Assembly: GCF_000189635.1 (NCBI RefSeq) | Contig: NW_002476567.1 | Location: 62,001 to 126,000, forward strand | Source of the DNA: Tetrahymena thermophila SB210 | Lineage: Eukaryota; Ciliophora; Oligohymenophorea; Hymenostomatida; Tetrahymenidae | Reading direction: 5' to 3' | Length of the DNA stretch: 64,000 nucleotides | Part shown: piece after piece, positions 12,481 to 24,800 of the stretch | Position numbering within the stretch: the first letter of the stretch is position 1 | Layout of the letters: the number at the start of each line of letters is the position of its first letter | Program-made: the position numbers and the translations under genes | The notes under the pieces: model-generated | Told to the model about the DNA's origin: nothing | What the model saw: only the letters and a program-made list of their open reading frames with translations | The model's database searches: none

Positions 12481-15400
12481 TCAAGCTTATTTATTTTTAG
12501 ATTTTATTTTTTAAATGAGTTGATTAATTTAGTTTTTAAAATTTATTTTATCTGTTATTGGTTTTTGAATATAAGAAAGTATATTTAGGTTTTCCATTTC
12601 TTTTATGTAATAAGATTCACTTCCTGCAGATATCAGAATTATTTCAGGCTAACTTATACTTTTTTCCATATTTCTTACTAATTACACCAGTTAAATACCG
12701 CTGATAATGGGCATTTATATGTCAGTTAATATTGCATCATATGAATCGTTTTTTATAGCATTTAATGCTTTAGTAGGGTCAACAAATTCATCAATTTCTA
12801 TTTCATTTGAAAATTCTCTGAGATTAACTTTCAGAGAAAGTATGTTAAACTGAGAATCATCAATTAAAATCATTTTTATCATTTTTTTTATATTCAAATT
12901 TTATATTTAAATTTTTTCATTATTTTCTTAGAAAAAAAGACTTGCTTTTTTGGTATTTCCTTAAATAACTCTCCTTAATTAATTATACTCTAATGCAGAT
13001 TGTTCATCTAAATATTGATTGTGGTTTTCCAAAAATATTTATATACCTTCTTAATTGTTCTAGTCTGAGGTATGTTTTGATAATTTAAAAAGCTTATTTA
13101 AATTCTCTTAAGAATCTATAAAAACATAATTGCTTTCACTTTTTAAATAGTTTGATTCAGGAGTGCTATAGCTTGTTTGATTATGAAATACATTTTTATT
13201 TGATTCACACAAAGTATTTGAAGGATCTTAATTTTCTATTATTTAATTGTTTTTCACAACTTATTACTTAATATATTTGTTTAACTCAAAATAAAATGTT
13301 GTGCCCTTTCCTTCTTCTGACTTCACTTATATTTAACTGTAGTTACTCATTATTTCTATAAATTTTTTGCAAATAATTAAGCCAAGACCTATCCCTATTT
13401 ATTTATTTATATATATATAAAAATTATATTTATACTACTATTAAATAAATAAATAAATATTTAATTTCATATACCATTTGAATTTAAATTGTACTAATTA
13501 AAAGTTCCAAATTCCTTAAAGAGATTTTTTTAAATTGTAGTATTCATGCCTACTCCTGAATCTTCTACAGATATTCCAATTTTATTTTAAGATTCTTCAA
13601 ATTGTTCTATATTTATCTTAATGAAACCTTCTAATGTAAATTTTAATGAATTAGAGATGAAATTCATTAAAATCTATTTAAGCCTATTTCTATCTGTCTA
13701 TATTATGACTTAGTTTTCATTTTATGAATTAGTACAGATTAATTAAATATTCTTTGCTTGAGCTTAAATTTGGAAAATATCAAAAACTTCTAAAACAAGC
13801 TCTATTAAATTAAACTTTTAAATATTTAATTTTATGCTATTTGCTGACTTATTTAACTGACTATAATCAAGAATGTCATTTATCATTTAAAGAAGCATCA
13901 TAGAATTTGTGTATATGATTTTTAATAGCTTTGAATGGCTAACATTTATTTTATTTGAATACTATTGGTCTTCATTTTTAAATTATTTCAGATTTTTTTT
14001 TTTTAAAGGATAAAGCTAGTTTGTTTGTGATTAACTTTTAAAATGATTAAATTAGTTACCTAATGAAGAGTCCTAAACAGAACTAAAATTAAATTAATTT
14101 TGAGCAAAATTCTTTGGTGAATTCTATTCTTCTGATATTGTTGAGCAGGTAGATTAAGTTAAATCATTTTACAAATAATCAGTAATAGAAATAATACTAT
14201 TTAGAGGAGTTTTTAAATCATGAGAAACTGTTGCTAACAATTTATCTTTGTATTCATTTAGTCTCTCTAGTTACTAGTTTCTCCTTTCAATTGAATCATT
14301 ACTCAATAGGACTAGAATTGCGAACTTTCCTTACCATATACAACTAGCATACTTAGCTATATAAAATTAATCTTTAAGACTAAAGCATTTTCTAGATTCT
14401 TTTATGCTAAGAATTTTTAATTCAACATTTGAAGCTTTAGAGAAATCTAATGAATTTTCATTATTTTTATCATAAATTTACTATCCAGCTTAAAAATTTT
14501 CTTACAGGATATCTTACAAAATAGTAATTTAATTTTCTGCAATTTATACTTAAGGTTAAAGAGTAGAATTCATTTAAATTATGTTTTATCCTTAACAATC
14601 ATTAGACACCATTTAATTTAGTTTCTATTTTAATTAAAACTCATCATTTATTTCAAAAAGCTCTTTTGTTTTATTATTGAAGTGATTTATAATTACATCA
14701 TCCCATTTGTAGATTATTTTTTATTGTGGTTAGTTTTTTTATTCACTTACTACTGTTTTACTGGTTGGATATTAGCAAGTTTTGTTATTGGAGCTCTGAT
14801 AATTTTAATTCACTTTTTCGAAAGAATATGGTGGAGTGAATATTATCATTGAAGAAGGAATTAGTAAATCTATTATTTGCTGTTGAATACTAAACTTATT
14901 TAATTGATTGTAGTTCATCACAAATTAATTTTTCCTTTATTTTTCATCATAATATTATATAAATATTATTTAAAATTCCAAAAAAGCTATGATAAAAATA
15001 TAAGGCAGATAATATATATCATGATAGTGTATCTAAAAAATTATTGTACAGAAGCCAATTATCATTGCTTTGCTTACCCAAGACTAATAAAATCTTGTTA
15101 TAATGCAAAGACAGCAAGCTTTTGATAAAGGAAAAGGTAAAAATAAAGCTAAATTTTTTTAAAATTAAAAAATAATTACTGTACAAGCGCCAAATAAAAA
15201 CATTTTATTAAACTTCATCTTCTTTCTTAACATATAAATTGTACATAATTAAAGCCATTTAAATCAAAAGGATAAAGCACATGCCTTAGTAGGCCTATTT
15301 GAAATATTTCTTTTCTTAAAATAAGATTAATTTTAAAATGATTGAATAGTGAAGTCAAAAAATATATGAGTTAAAAGTAAAGTAGAATCGTTTTTAATGA

Positions 15401-15688
15401 AAAAGCATTTAACATTTAATAAATGTTAGTTAACTTACTAATAACACAGATAAAAATGGTACACAGCATTAAAATAGACATGACCAAAAATTATTGAACG
15501 TTTTTCAAGATTAGGGCGTTTGAGATCAAGAATGAAATCCCAACTAAAATTTAAACTATACAGAAATAGTTTAAAATTTTTTATTAGAATATATTTTAGC
15601 TATTTTAAAAGAGATCTGCTATAATTTTTTCTTTAATAGTAAGATAAAAACTACTTAATTAGCTTTCCTAGTTCTTGTTAGAATCCAT
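12481..15688 (-). CDS. Membrane hybrid histidine kinase with receiver domain, copy 1
   Basis: Predicted 990-aa hybrid sensor kinase. Exons: 15688-15439, 15314-15180, 15148-13475, 13394-12481 (introns of 124, 31 and 80 nt). The sum is exactly 991 codons with TGA. Residues about 40-230 form a block of hydrophobic, probably transmembrane segments. The dimerisation H-box SHDLKTPLN lies near residue 436, with His as the expected phosphoacceptor. The ATPase domain shows the N box (NFISNSLKF), G1 (DSGVGM) and G2 (GIGLGL). The C-terminal receiver has the DD pair (LIDDSQ, about 866), phospho-acceptor Asp in ILTDI (about 911), a Ser in ISAGS, and the Lys in QKP (about 964). In such hybrids phosphate passes from His to the receiver Asp. 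Input signal and downstream partner are unknown. It is a tandem paralogue of the gene at 16520-19890 with introns at the same sites. Confidence 0.9.
15149..15179 (-). other. 31-nt intron in histidine kinase 1
   Basis: The shortest intron supported here outside the microexon gene. It has GTAAT at the 5' end and TTTAG at the 3' end, phase 1. The paralogue has an intron of 95 nt at the same site (19351-19445), and removing the 31 nt is required to keep the frame aligned with the paralogue. Confidence 0.75.
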
Positions 15689-16519
15689 ATTTTAAAGTTT
15701 TAATATACAGAGTTTATTCTCTTCTTTCAGTATTTAATTAATTTTACAATTTAAAGAAATTTAGTTGATATGAATTATTTTTCAGATTTTTTTTTCTACT
15801 TATCAAATTAGATTTGTTTTAATCAAAAACTAATAGGAATAAATTAATTTTAACGTTAATTCAATTAGTGTGTTTAATTAAGGTAAAGTTTTACTTAATT
15901 TTTTGACTTTCTAAATCGAAAATAAAAATCCTTTTAATATAAATATTTGATTTAACTAAAATTATTTGTTTATTCTGTTTAAACAATTATAATTTGGCCC
16001 TATTTAATTATTCATACTTGAAGGTTTTTTCATTAGTCAAATAAAGTATCTATATTTAATTCTTTATTAATTTCTTTGTTTTATTAAAAATAAAATAAAC
16101 AATAAATTAAAAGATAATTTTAATTTATTTTTTAGATTGTAAAAATAAAATAACTTTATGACCATCCTAACAAATTTATTTTCATTTACAACTTTCAAAG
16201 AATTATTTAAATTAATTTTATTTATAAATTTAAATAAAAAATATTTAGTCGTAAATATTTAAAAAATACAAAATTGCTTTAATAAATTTAATTAATTAAA
16301 AATACTTACCAGTATTTTTTAAAATGGGTTAATTTATTTTATTTTAAAAGATTTTTATTTATTTTAATTAATTAAATACAAATAAATATAAATTAATTTT
16401 TAAATTAAAAAATTTAATATAATTTTATTTGCTTATTATTTTTTATTCGAAAATTAGAAATTATAATAAAAATAATTCATATTAAATGCCTTGAAAATAG
16501 CTTTGTTTAGTTTTTATTT
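15689..16519. other. Intergenic AT-rich region between the tandem histidine kinases
   Basis: About 830 bp of very A/T-rich sequence. It is the 5' flank of copy 1 and the 3' flank of copy 2. No coding signal or repeat was seen. Confidence 0.6.
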
Positions 16520-19500
16520 TCATAATTAGTCAATTAAAGAGTAGATCATATTTTGAAATTTAGATTTATCTACTATTGGCTTACTGATAAAAGCAGAAAT
16601 AGAAAGTCCTAGCAATTCATTATCATATTTTTCTTAGGTATCTGCTGAAACCATTATGATTAAAGGCTAGTGAATACTTTATCCTTTTTCTCTAATTTTA
16701 TGAGCAAACTAGATCCCATCCATAATAGGCATCTGCACATCAGAAAAGACAATGTCATAGTCTTTATACAAAAATTGTTTGAGAGCTTCTTCTGCAAATA
16801 AAAACTCATCTATACTCACACAACTAATAGGATTTAAATGCAATTTTAGAGTAATTAAATTATATTAAGAATCATCTACAATCATTATATTTATTTTCTT
16901 TTTTCTTTACTTCTTAGTATCCCTAATTTGCTGAGAGTTTTTGAAAATTTACTAAAAAGTATTTTTATGCTATATAATATTTCTCTACATAATAGCCTAA
17001 CTTAATGATGAACAATCTATTTAAGCAAGTTCAGTAGGAATATCGTCTTCTTATTCATAGTTAGAAGATAATTTTCTAATATTATTTGCTAAAATCGATC
17101 CCTTTTTATAAGATTAGCTAAAATTCCATTCTTAGGAGCTTGGAGAATTAGGTTGTTAATCAATAATTTTAGACAATTCAATATTCTATTGTTGTGATAA
17201 AATGTTGTTAATATTAAATTAATTTTAATTATTTTTAATTTAATCTTAGCTGTTACTATCTAAAAAATAATTATTCTTTTAAGAATATACTGTAGTAGAG
17301 TTTAGATTCAATATTCGAGGTTTTTCTATCTATTTTAATGGTGAGTCCATACCAAACTCATCTTTTATATAATGATATATATCGAATTCATTTTTCTCAC
17401 TATCATGAGTGTAACTTTTTAATATTTCAAAATAAAACTTTGATCCTTAACCTTCTGCTGAATCTACCGAAAATCCCGTACCTTTTCCAAGCATTTCAAC
17501 AAATTTTTTACAAATCGTTAATCCCAGTCCTATCCCTAATTTAAAGAAATTCCATTATAAATATGTAAATAAATAAGTTAATCAATAAATCAATCAATCA
17601 ATTTTTATAATAAATTATCTACCGTTTTGATTTAAATTTTCTTGATTAAATGTCTGGTAATCTTTAAAAAGTTGTTACTTAATTTTGTCTGACATTCCTA
17701 TTCCAGTATCCTCAACAGATATTCCAACAAGATTTTATTCTAAATTTTCTACTGCAGATACTTTAATGTATCCTTAAATTGTAAATTTTAAAGAGTTGCT
17801 CACTAAATTCATTATTATTTACTTTACTCTATTTCTGTCAGTGTTAAGTGTTATATTCATGTTTGAATCTAGAACCAGCTTTACTTATTTTGATTAAACC
17901 TAAAATGAGAAAATATCATAAACCTCCTGAATGACTTCTGATAATAGAAATTATGATACATTTGGTTTGATTTTAATTTTATTGTTAAATTTAGAATAAT
18001 CTAAAATATCATTAATCATATTCAATAACATCATAGAGTTATTATAGATTAATTATAAATACTCAAGTGATTGTTTTTTCTATTATTAATGGTTTTATTT
18101 GTTGCTACTCATTTTTTAATTCTATATTTAGTTGCTCTCAGAATTATAAATGCAATTTGAATTTGTAACTTCTAATTTAGAATCTAATAGATTTTAGTTC
18201 TTTTAGTTCTTTTAAGAAAATAGCGAAAGTTAATTTGGATATCTAATGTAAGATCCATTAATATCGGATTAGTTTAAATATTTAGTTGACCCATTAGCAT
18301 CAGATTGATTTTAATATTGAGAAGATTATTCACTATATGTTTGCATTTCTTATTATAAGTTTGTCTTGAGATAATCAGTAACTGAGATTATGCAGTTCAG
18401 AGGTGTCTTCAAATCATGTGAGACTGTTGCTAGTAGCCTATCTTTGTATTGATTTAGCTGCTACAAGTGATTATTCTTTTTTTGGAGAGACTCATTCAAG
18501 AACAAAAGTAGAATGCAGGGTTTTTTGCTCCAGATACAAATAGCATATTTAGCTCTAAAAAGTTGGGCATCAATTATAAAATGCTTTTTTGATTCCATAA
18601 CATCAAAAATCTCAAATTCTTAGTTTTAGTAATTGTTTTGTGCTTCCTAATTTTATTTAAATAAATCACTTTTCAGTTGGCATTATCCAGAAACTAGTTC
18701 TTAAAGGATATCTTCTAGGAGATATTAATTTGTTTGCTTCTCTTAGAAATTCATAGATCTTTCAGCAATTTTCTCATATGTATTGATTGTTTGGAGCTTA
18801 AATTTAATTTCAGACAAATCAGATGTTTTAAACAGCTCAGTACATTTTTAATTGGCGTATTCTATTTTAATTTCATCCCATGACATAACAGAATTGTTAT
18901 TTTCAAGGACACTGTTCTTTTTTTAATTATTATTTTACTGAAAGTATTATTTACTGCCATTTTAGCTTTAATTATCTGTATTGATCCCATTTAGTGTTTA
19001 TTTATTTAAGATGTTCAGTGAATTCTTTGTTAAATAAGATTATAATGACTACTGTAGATCATCTTTGGAAAGAATTATCATTGAATAAGGTATTAACTTA
19101 TCTATGAAATTCTATTGCAAAGACAGTTGCTAATATTTAAAATGAAACTAAATAAATTATTACTTTTCATTTTTATCTTTCATATAAAGTATCAAAAGAA
19201 GAGTTGCTTCAAAAAAGAGAGCATTAATATTTTCTTATTCTAAGAAATAACTGTAACCAAGGACTTATAGTACTATCATTGCCCCAACAATCAAAACAAA
19301 TTTAACAAGCCAATTAGAAATATAATTTAAAATCAATATCATCAATGAAGCTTATTTATTAAATACAAAATAATTTTTAATCAATTAAAAAATATTGTTT
19401 TTTGATTGGATATTTGTAATAAATCGAGATAAAAAGAAATTTTACCATATCTTCTAACATCAAGCAAAGTTTGGTTGAAAGAACATTCCATTTTTATTAA

Positions 19501-19890
19501 AATATTTGATAGTACAAGACCGAAAATAGTAAATATATATATATTCGTCATCCAATAAGATGTTTTTGGAAACTTTTTATCTATAAATAAATTATTTTTA
19601 AATTATTTCAATAAAATATATTTAATTCAGTTACTTATAATTATATTAATTATGCTAAAAATTAAGCTCAGAGAATAGATAACCCAATTAATCACATTTT
19701 TATACTATAATATAAGATTGACAACAAGACAAAATATACTATAAAAAAGGATGAGCTTTGAAAAAAGAACGGTAAACCCTGCTTGCAAATCAATCTAGTA
19801 TTTATTAAATAGATTGTTCATCCTCTTATCTTAAAGCTTCAGAGAATAATTATTTATTACATCTCTCATTTATTCTTTTCCTTCCAACAT
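16520..19890 (-). CDS. Membrane hybrid histidine kinase with receiver domain, copy 2
   Basis: Predicted 1044-aa paralogue of copy 1. Exons: 19890-19635, 19580-19446, 19350-17623, 17535-16520 (introns 54, 95 and 87 nt); the sum is exactly 1045 codons with TGA. The N-terminus holds about six hydrophobic segments. The H-box (SHDLKTPLN, about 442) is followed by an ATPase domain with an N box, G1 (DTGIGM) and G2 (GIGLGL) and by a Gln-rich linker. The C-terminal receiver has VDDSQ (about 926), the Asp in FSDVQMP (about 971), VSAD and ISKP (Lys about 1026). All catalytic residues appear intact. Introns occupy the same three codon positions and phases as in copy 1. Several ATGs lie near the 5' end; 19890 is the most upstream in-frame one that I trust, and starting further in would shorten the protein by up to 20 residues. 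Confidence 0.9.
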
Positions 19891-21841
19891 TTTATCTAAC
19901 AATTAATATAGGCTATCAATTAATATTAATTTACTTCTACTATATATATATAGATATACTGATTATTTATTTATTTAATAAAATCAATAACGCAAAAACT
20001 CCAAATATACTATTCTAATAATTTATTAACTTTTAATTCATTATCATATTTTTTGGAAAATAAATTAGCTTTATTCAGTATTATTGAACTCTTCTTTAAA
20101 ACTTAATAAAAATGTTCTCATTATAAATTCCTTCAATCAAAATAAATTATTTTTTATTTTTAATTTAACTTAATTATTTTTTTTTGTCTTTTTTCTCTTT
20201 TAAAAATAATCATGCAAAATCAATAGGGCTATAAAATAAGAAAAAATTGACTGTGTAATTAAAAGTCTTCATTTTAATAAAAAATTTAAATTAATTAGAA
20301 ACCAAATGTTAATTTATATTATGGATATCTATCTATCTTTATTTCTTTTGAAACTATTATAATTTATAGAATTAATTATATTTAAAAATACCTTTGAAAT
20401 AATGTGCATTAAATTAAGAATAGAAATATTAATAACTCAATTTTTGATTTATCTATTTTTGTTTAAGGCATTTTAGAAAAAGATTGTCAATATCTATCCA
20501 TCAATCTAATCTGCAAAAATTAGTTTGGATGATAATTTAGTTTAATTTTTTCTAGCAAAATAAATTTGATTAAAATCTATTAAAATAAATTAAATAAAAT
20601 AGCTATCAAGATAAGTAAAAATATCTTTTTTGTATTATTTCTAGCAAATATCTTTATATCAAAATAAGCTACCAATTGATTATGAAGTTATTAAATTTAA
20701 ATTTTTTTTGAAAAATGAATGTACTCCTAATTATTATTTTAATAAAACCTAGAGAATTTCTGCTATTATATTTTAATTATATTAATAATTTATTAAAATT
20801 GATATTATTTTAATATAAATTATACTATGAAATTTATTGATAGCAAAAAATGATATAGAATTTTTTATTAATTTTCGAAATTATAATTAAATTGAATATT
20901 TTACCTCTTAATTTTTTATAAAATGATAATAATAAAAAAATTAAAATGTATTTAAAAAGATTAAATTTATTTTATTTGATAATTTTTATATAAATTCTCA
21001 AACTAAAATAAAGAAGATATAATTTTATTGATGTCATATTAATGATTATATTTTTAAAAAAGATTGTTTCTTTTTTCTGTAATCTAAACTAGGAGTTCTA
21101 ATAAATCAGTAAAGATACCTAAAAAGTCAATAATTGAAGAATAATATATCTTAAAAAATAATTGATCTTTTTTAGGAATAAAAAATACAATCAGTAAAAT
21201 TTCTGATTATAACTTTTCTTTTATTTAAAAATCTTATTTTTCAATTTAAAAATATTTCTTATAAAGAAAATATAGTAAATGATAAATGATAATTGTAAGC
21301 TATAGTTATAATTCTTAAATACTATTAAATAATTCATACTAATTAATTTATCAAATAGCAAAAACTAATGGTTTAAAATCTAAAAAGAAGATTATTAGAG
21401 AGTAATACACATAATTTATATATAAATATAATTGTGGTTAAATTATAAGTATTCTAATTAGTGAGTAAATAAATATTAAAGTAAAGATTGTGGTTATAAA
21501 TAATAGAAACTCTATTCAATTATTATTTAAATACACCGCATTACATTTTAATTTTTAAATTTTGGTAGAGTACTCAAATAAGACGCAGATACAACAAGAT
21601 ATTAAATGTAATACCTAAAAATTAGTATTGGCAAATACCATAAAATTTAATAGAGTAATTATTTTTCTGAATATATATAAAAAATACAAGTATACTTTCT
21701 TTCCTCTACAACTAATCATATCAATTAAATAATAAAAAATATAAAAACAAGCACTATACACTTTATATATAAAGTAATACACAATACTAAATAATAATTA
21801 TACCTACTGTTGGATAGAACTTGTTCTAATACCATTTATCC
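19891..21841. other. Intergenic AT-rich region between divergent genes
   Basis: Almost 2 kb without a recognisable gene on either strand. It is the shared upstream region of histidine kinase 2 (-) and the furin-like gene (+). A/T content is very high, with short poly-A and poly-T runs and a TA-dinucleotide run near 19942-19950. Confidence 0.6.
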
Positions 21842-24800
21842 ATGCGAAAACTTAAGAAATAAATTTTAATTACTATTTTATACTTTTTAGTGTAATGCTT
21901 TGTTGAAGTATTAACAGGTTTTCTTTTTTTCAATTTTATCATCATTTTAAATGATCAAACATTTTTAATTATTTAATTAGTTGAGGTAGTGGTTGAATAA
22001 AGTTTAATTTAAGACTCAAGTTTTGATACAACTGGTTACTCAAGTTCATCAACTTAATCCTGTAGTAAAACTTCTGTATCTGAAGTAAATCATAAGTTTT
22101 TAGGACCAATTAGAAGCTCGAGCCCTGTAACAAAAACGTATACTAATCTTCCTCAACATTTTTTAGCATCTGTTAGAATTGATTTTGTTCTTGTTGATAA
22201 TTGGTATTAAGATCTATTTAATCTATACTTTGATGGTAAGTTGATCACTGAATAAAATTATAGTGCGGATTCTGGCCGTGATTTTTGCGGTTCTTCTCCA
22301 GATGATAGGTTTTATAGAGGTAAATTGTTAATAAATTGAAATTAATTTTTTATGGTATGATATTAAAATAACAATTTATTGATTTTTGATGCTAATCAAT
22401 AAGAAAAATAAATTATCACAATTTCAATAAAAATATAAAAGGTTATTGGTCTATGCCACACACAGCCTCTACTCTTACTCTTAAAGTAGAACTTTAAGAT
22501 GTTAATGGTAATCCAGATAAATATATTTTATTTAGATAGATCTAAATCTCCCTTGATACTTGTGACTAAAGCTGCTCAACTTGCTATGGAAGTTAATATA
22601 CCAACTGCTTGACATGTCCTAATGGAGTGACAGATGGAAGTGATAGATGCTATTGTCCAACTAATCAATATGCATCCAATTAACAATGTGTAGCTAGTTG
22701 TCCTACAGGATAAGCTCCTGACATCAATGGATTCTGTCAACCATAATGCACTCCTCCTTAATTTTAATTTTAAGGGATTTGCATTACACCAGATCCTAAT
22801 GTTAAAAGTAAATTTCTTTTAAAATAATCAAAGTTTTTTAATGAGTTATCTTAATAAATTAGATATTTAATATTAACTAGCTTATGGTTTGTTTTCAAAC
22901 AACTTTTCTGCTATAACTATCTTTAATATGGGTTGGAAAATATATAATATGGGATAAGTAGGAGTTTTTTCTGATTGTGGAACCAATAGAATATTCGGAG
23001 GTTTTGCCATCGTTAACAAAGGTACATACATGGAAATTGTTTTTGCAAATCTTCCTAAACATTATAACGTAAAAATTATGCTTAAGGCTCTGATGATTGA
23101 TTGGGATAGTAATGCAAATGTTACAATAAGTATAGATGGGACAGTTGTAGAAACACTTACTGCACCATCATCTGGTGGTACATAAATATGTGGAAATACA
23201 AACAAGAATGACTATGTTTATACTTTAAATAAACCTGCATATACACATTCTAATGCGTAGCTAACTGTTACGATTAATACTAATTACTAAAATACAGATG
23301 TTTACACTTTTGGATTTGGAATTAGAGAAATATAAATATATTTAGATTCGGTAATCATTTATTTATTATTTTAAATGATCTAATAAAAAATTAATAATTT
23401 AAATAAAGTGTCCACAAAACTGTTAATAATGTGATGCAACTGGCTGTATTAACTGCTTCCAAAATTTTTTACTATACAAAGGTAAGTGCTATTCTCCTTG
23501 CCCAGCAAAAACATTCCCAATTGCAACATTAGCTATACCTATTTGTTAAGACTGTTATTCAAACTGTGCTTCATGTTCAATAGGAAACGCATCCAATAAC
23601 TGTGATACTTGTAACACAGGTAACTTTTTACTCTTAGGAACTTGTGTTTCAGATTGTGGAGATTATTATTATGCTGATACCAACAATGTATGCCAATAAT
23701 GTGATTAAACTTGTCTTAGATGTTCGGGTCCTCAAGCTGATAATTGTACAAAGTGTTCATCACCTCTCTATTTAGATAAAACTAGTAACAGATGTGTATA
23801 GGGTCCAAACTGTCCTTCAGGTACATATCCAGAAGTTTCTAATAGAACTTGCATGCCTTGTAATGTAGTTTGTCTAACCTGTAATGGAAGTTCTAGTACT
23901 AACTGCCTTACTTGTACTAATTATTTAGATGTTAACACATGCGTCTCATAATGCTCAGTAATATATAATTTTTATTTATTTAGTATTTTTTAACAATATA
24001 TTTTTTTTAAAAAAAAGGTTGGAAAATATGCATACAGTTTAACAAAATCTTGTAAACCATGTGACCCTAATTGCTACGCTTGTAATATTTAGGCTACAAA
24101 CTGTATTCAATGCAGTGCTCCAAATTTTTTAGATAATTCCAAGTGTTCACCGAATTGCTCGGCTGGCAAATATGGTGATACTACTGATAGAGTATGCAAA
24201 GTATGTCCTAATAACTGTACTAATTGCTTATCAGGATCTCTTTCTGATTGCACTGGATGCTCTTAGGGTTATTTTTTAACTATCCTAAACACAACATTAA
24301 TTTCAGGTACTTGCGGATTAAGTTGTGCTAGCGGTTTTTGGACTGATACTACATATAATTAATGTAAGCCTTGCTTTAGTAATTGCGCTACTTGTAATCC
24401 TCCAGGAACATAAAACTCATGTTTAACATGTAATGCTAACTTTTATCTTACTGTCTAAAGCAGTTGTGATGCTAAATGTCCAGATAGGTATGTTAATATT
24501 TTTTGTATTCAAAATAAAAAAAATATTGTTAATTTAGATTCTTTCCAGACACTACTAATTTAGTCTGTAAACCTTGTCATAGCACATGTCTTTAATGTAC
24601 TAACTCAAGCAATTAAAATTGCACAAAATGTGATACAGGAAGATATTTATTGCTGATAACAACAAAAGAAGGCTCTTGTTATATTAATTGTCCAGATTCT
24701 TATTATAATGATGGTGTATCAAATTCTTGTTTAAGTTGCTTTGGTGGATGCAGGACATGTTCAGGACCTCTTAGTAATTAATGTGCAGCTTGTTTGCCTG

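Noticed and set aside
15180-15439. Separate small TM-protein gene upstream of histidine kinase 1
   Set aside because: The hydrophobic exons align with the N-terminal exons of histidine kinase 2 and share its intron phases, so they belong to kinase 1.
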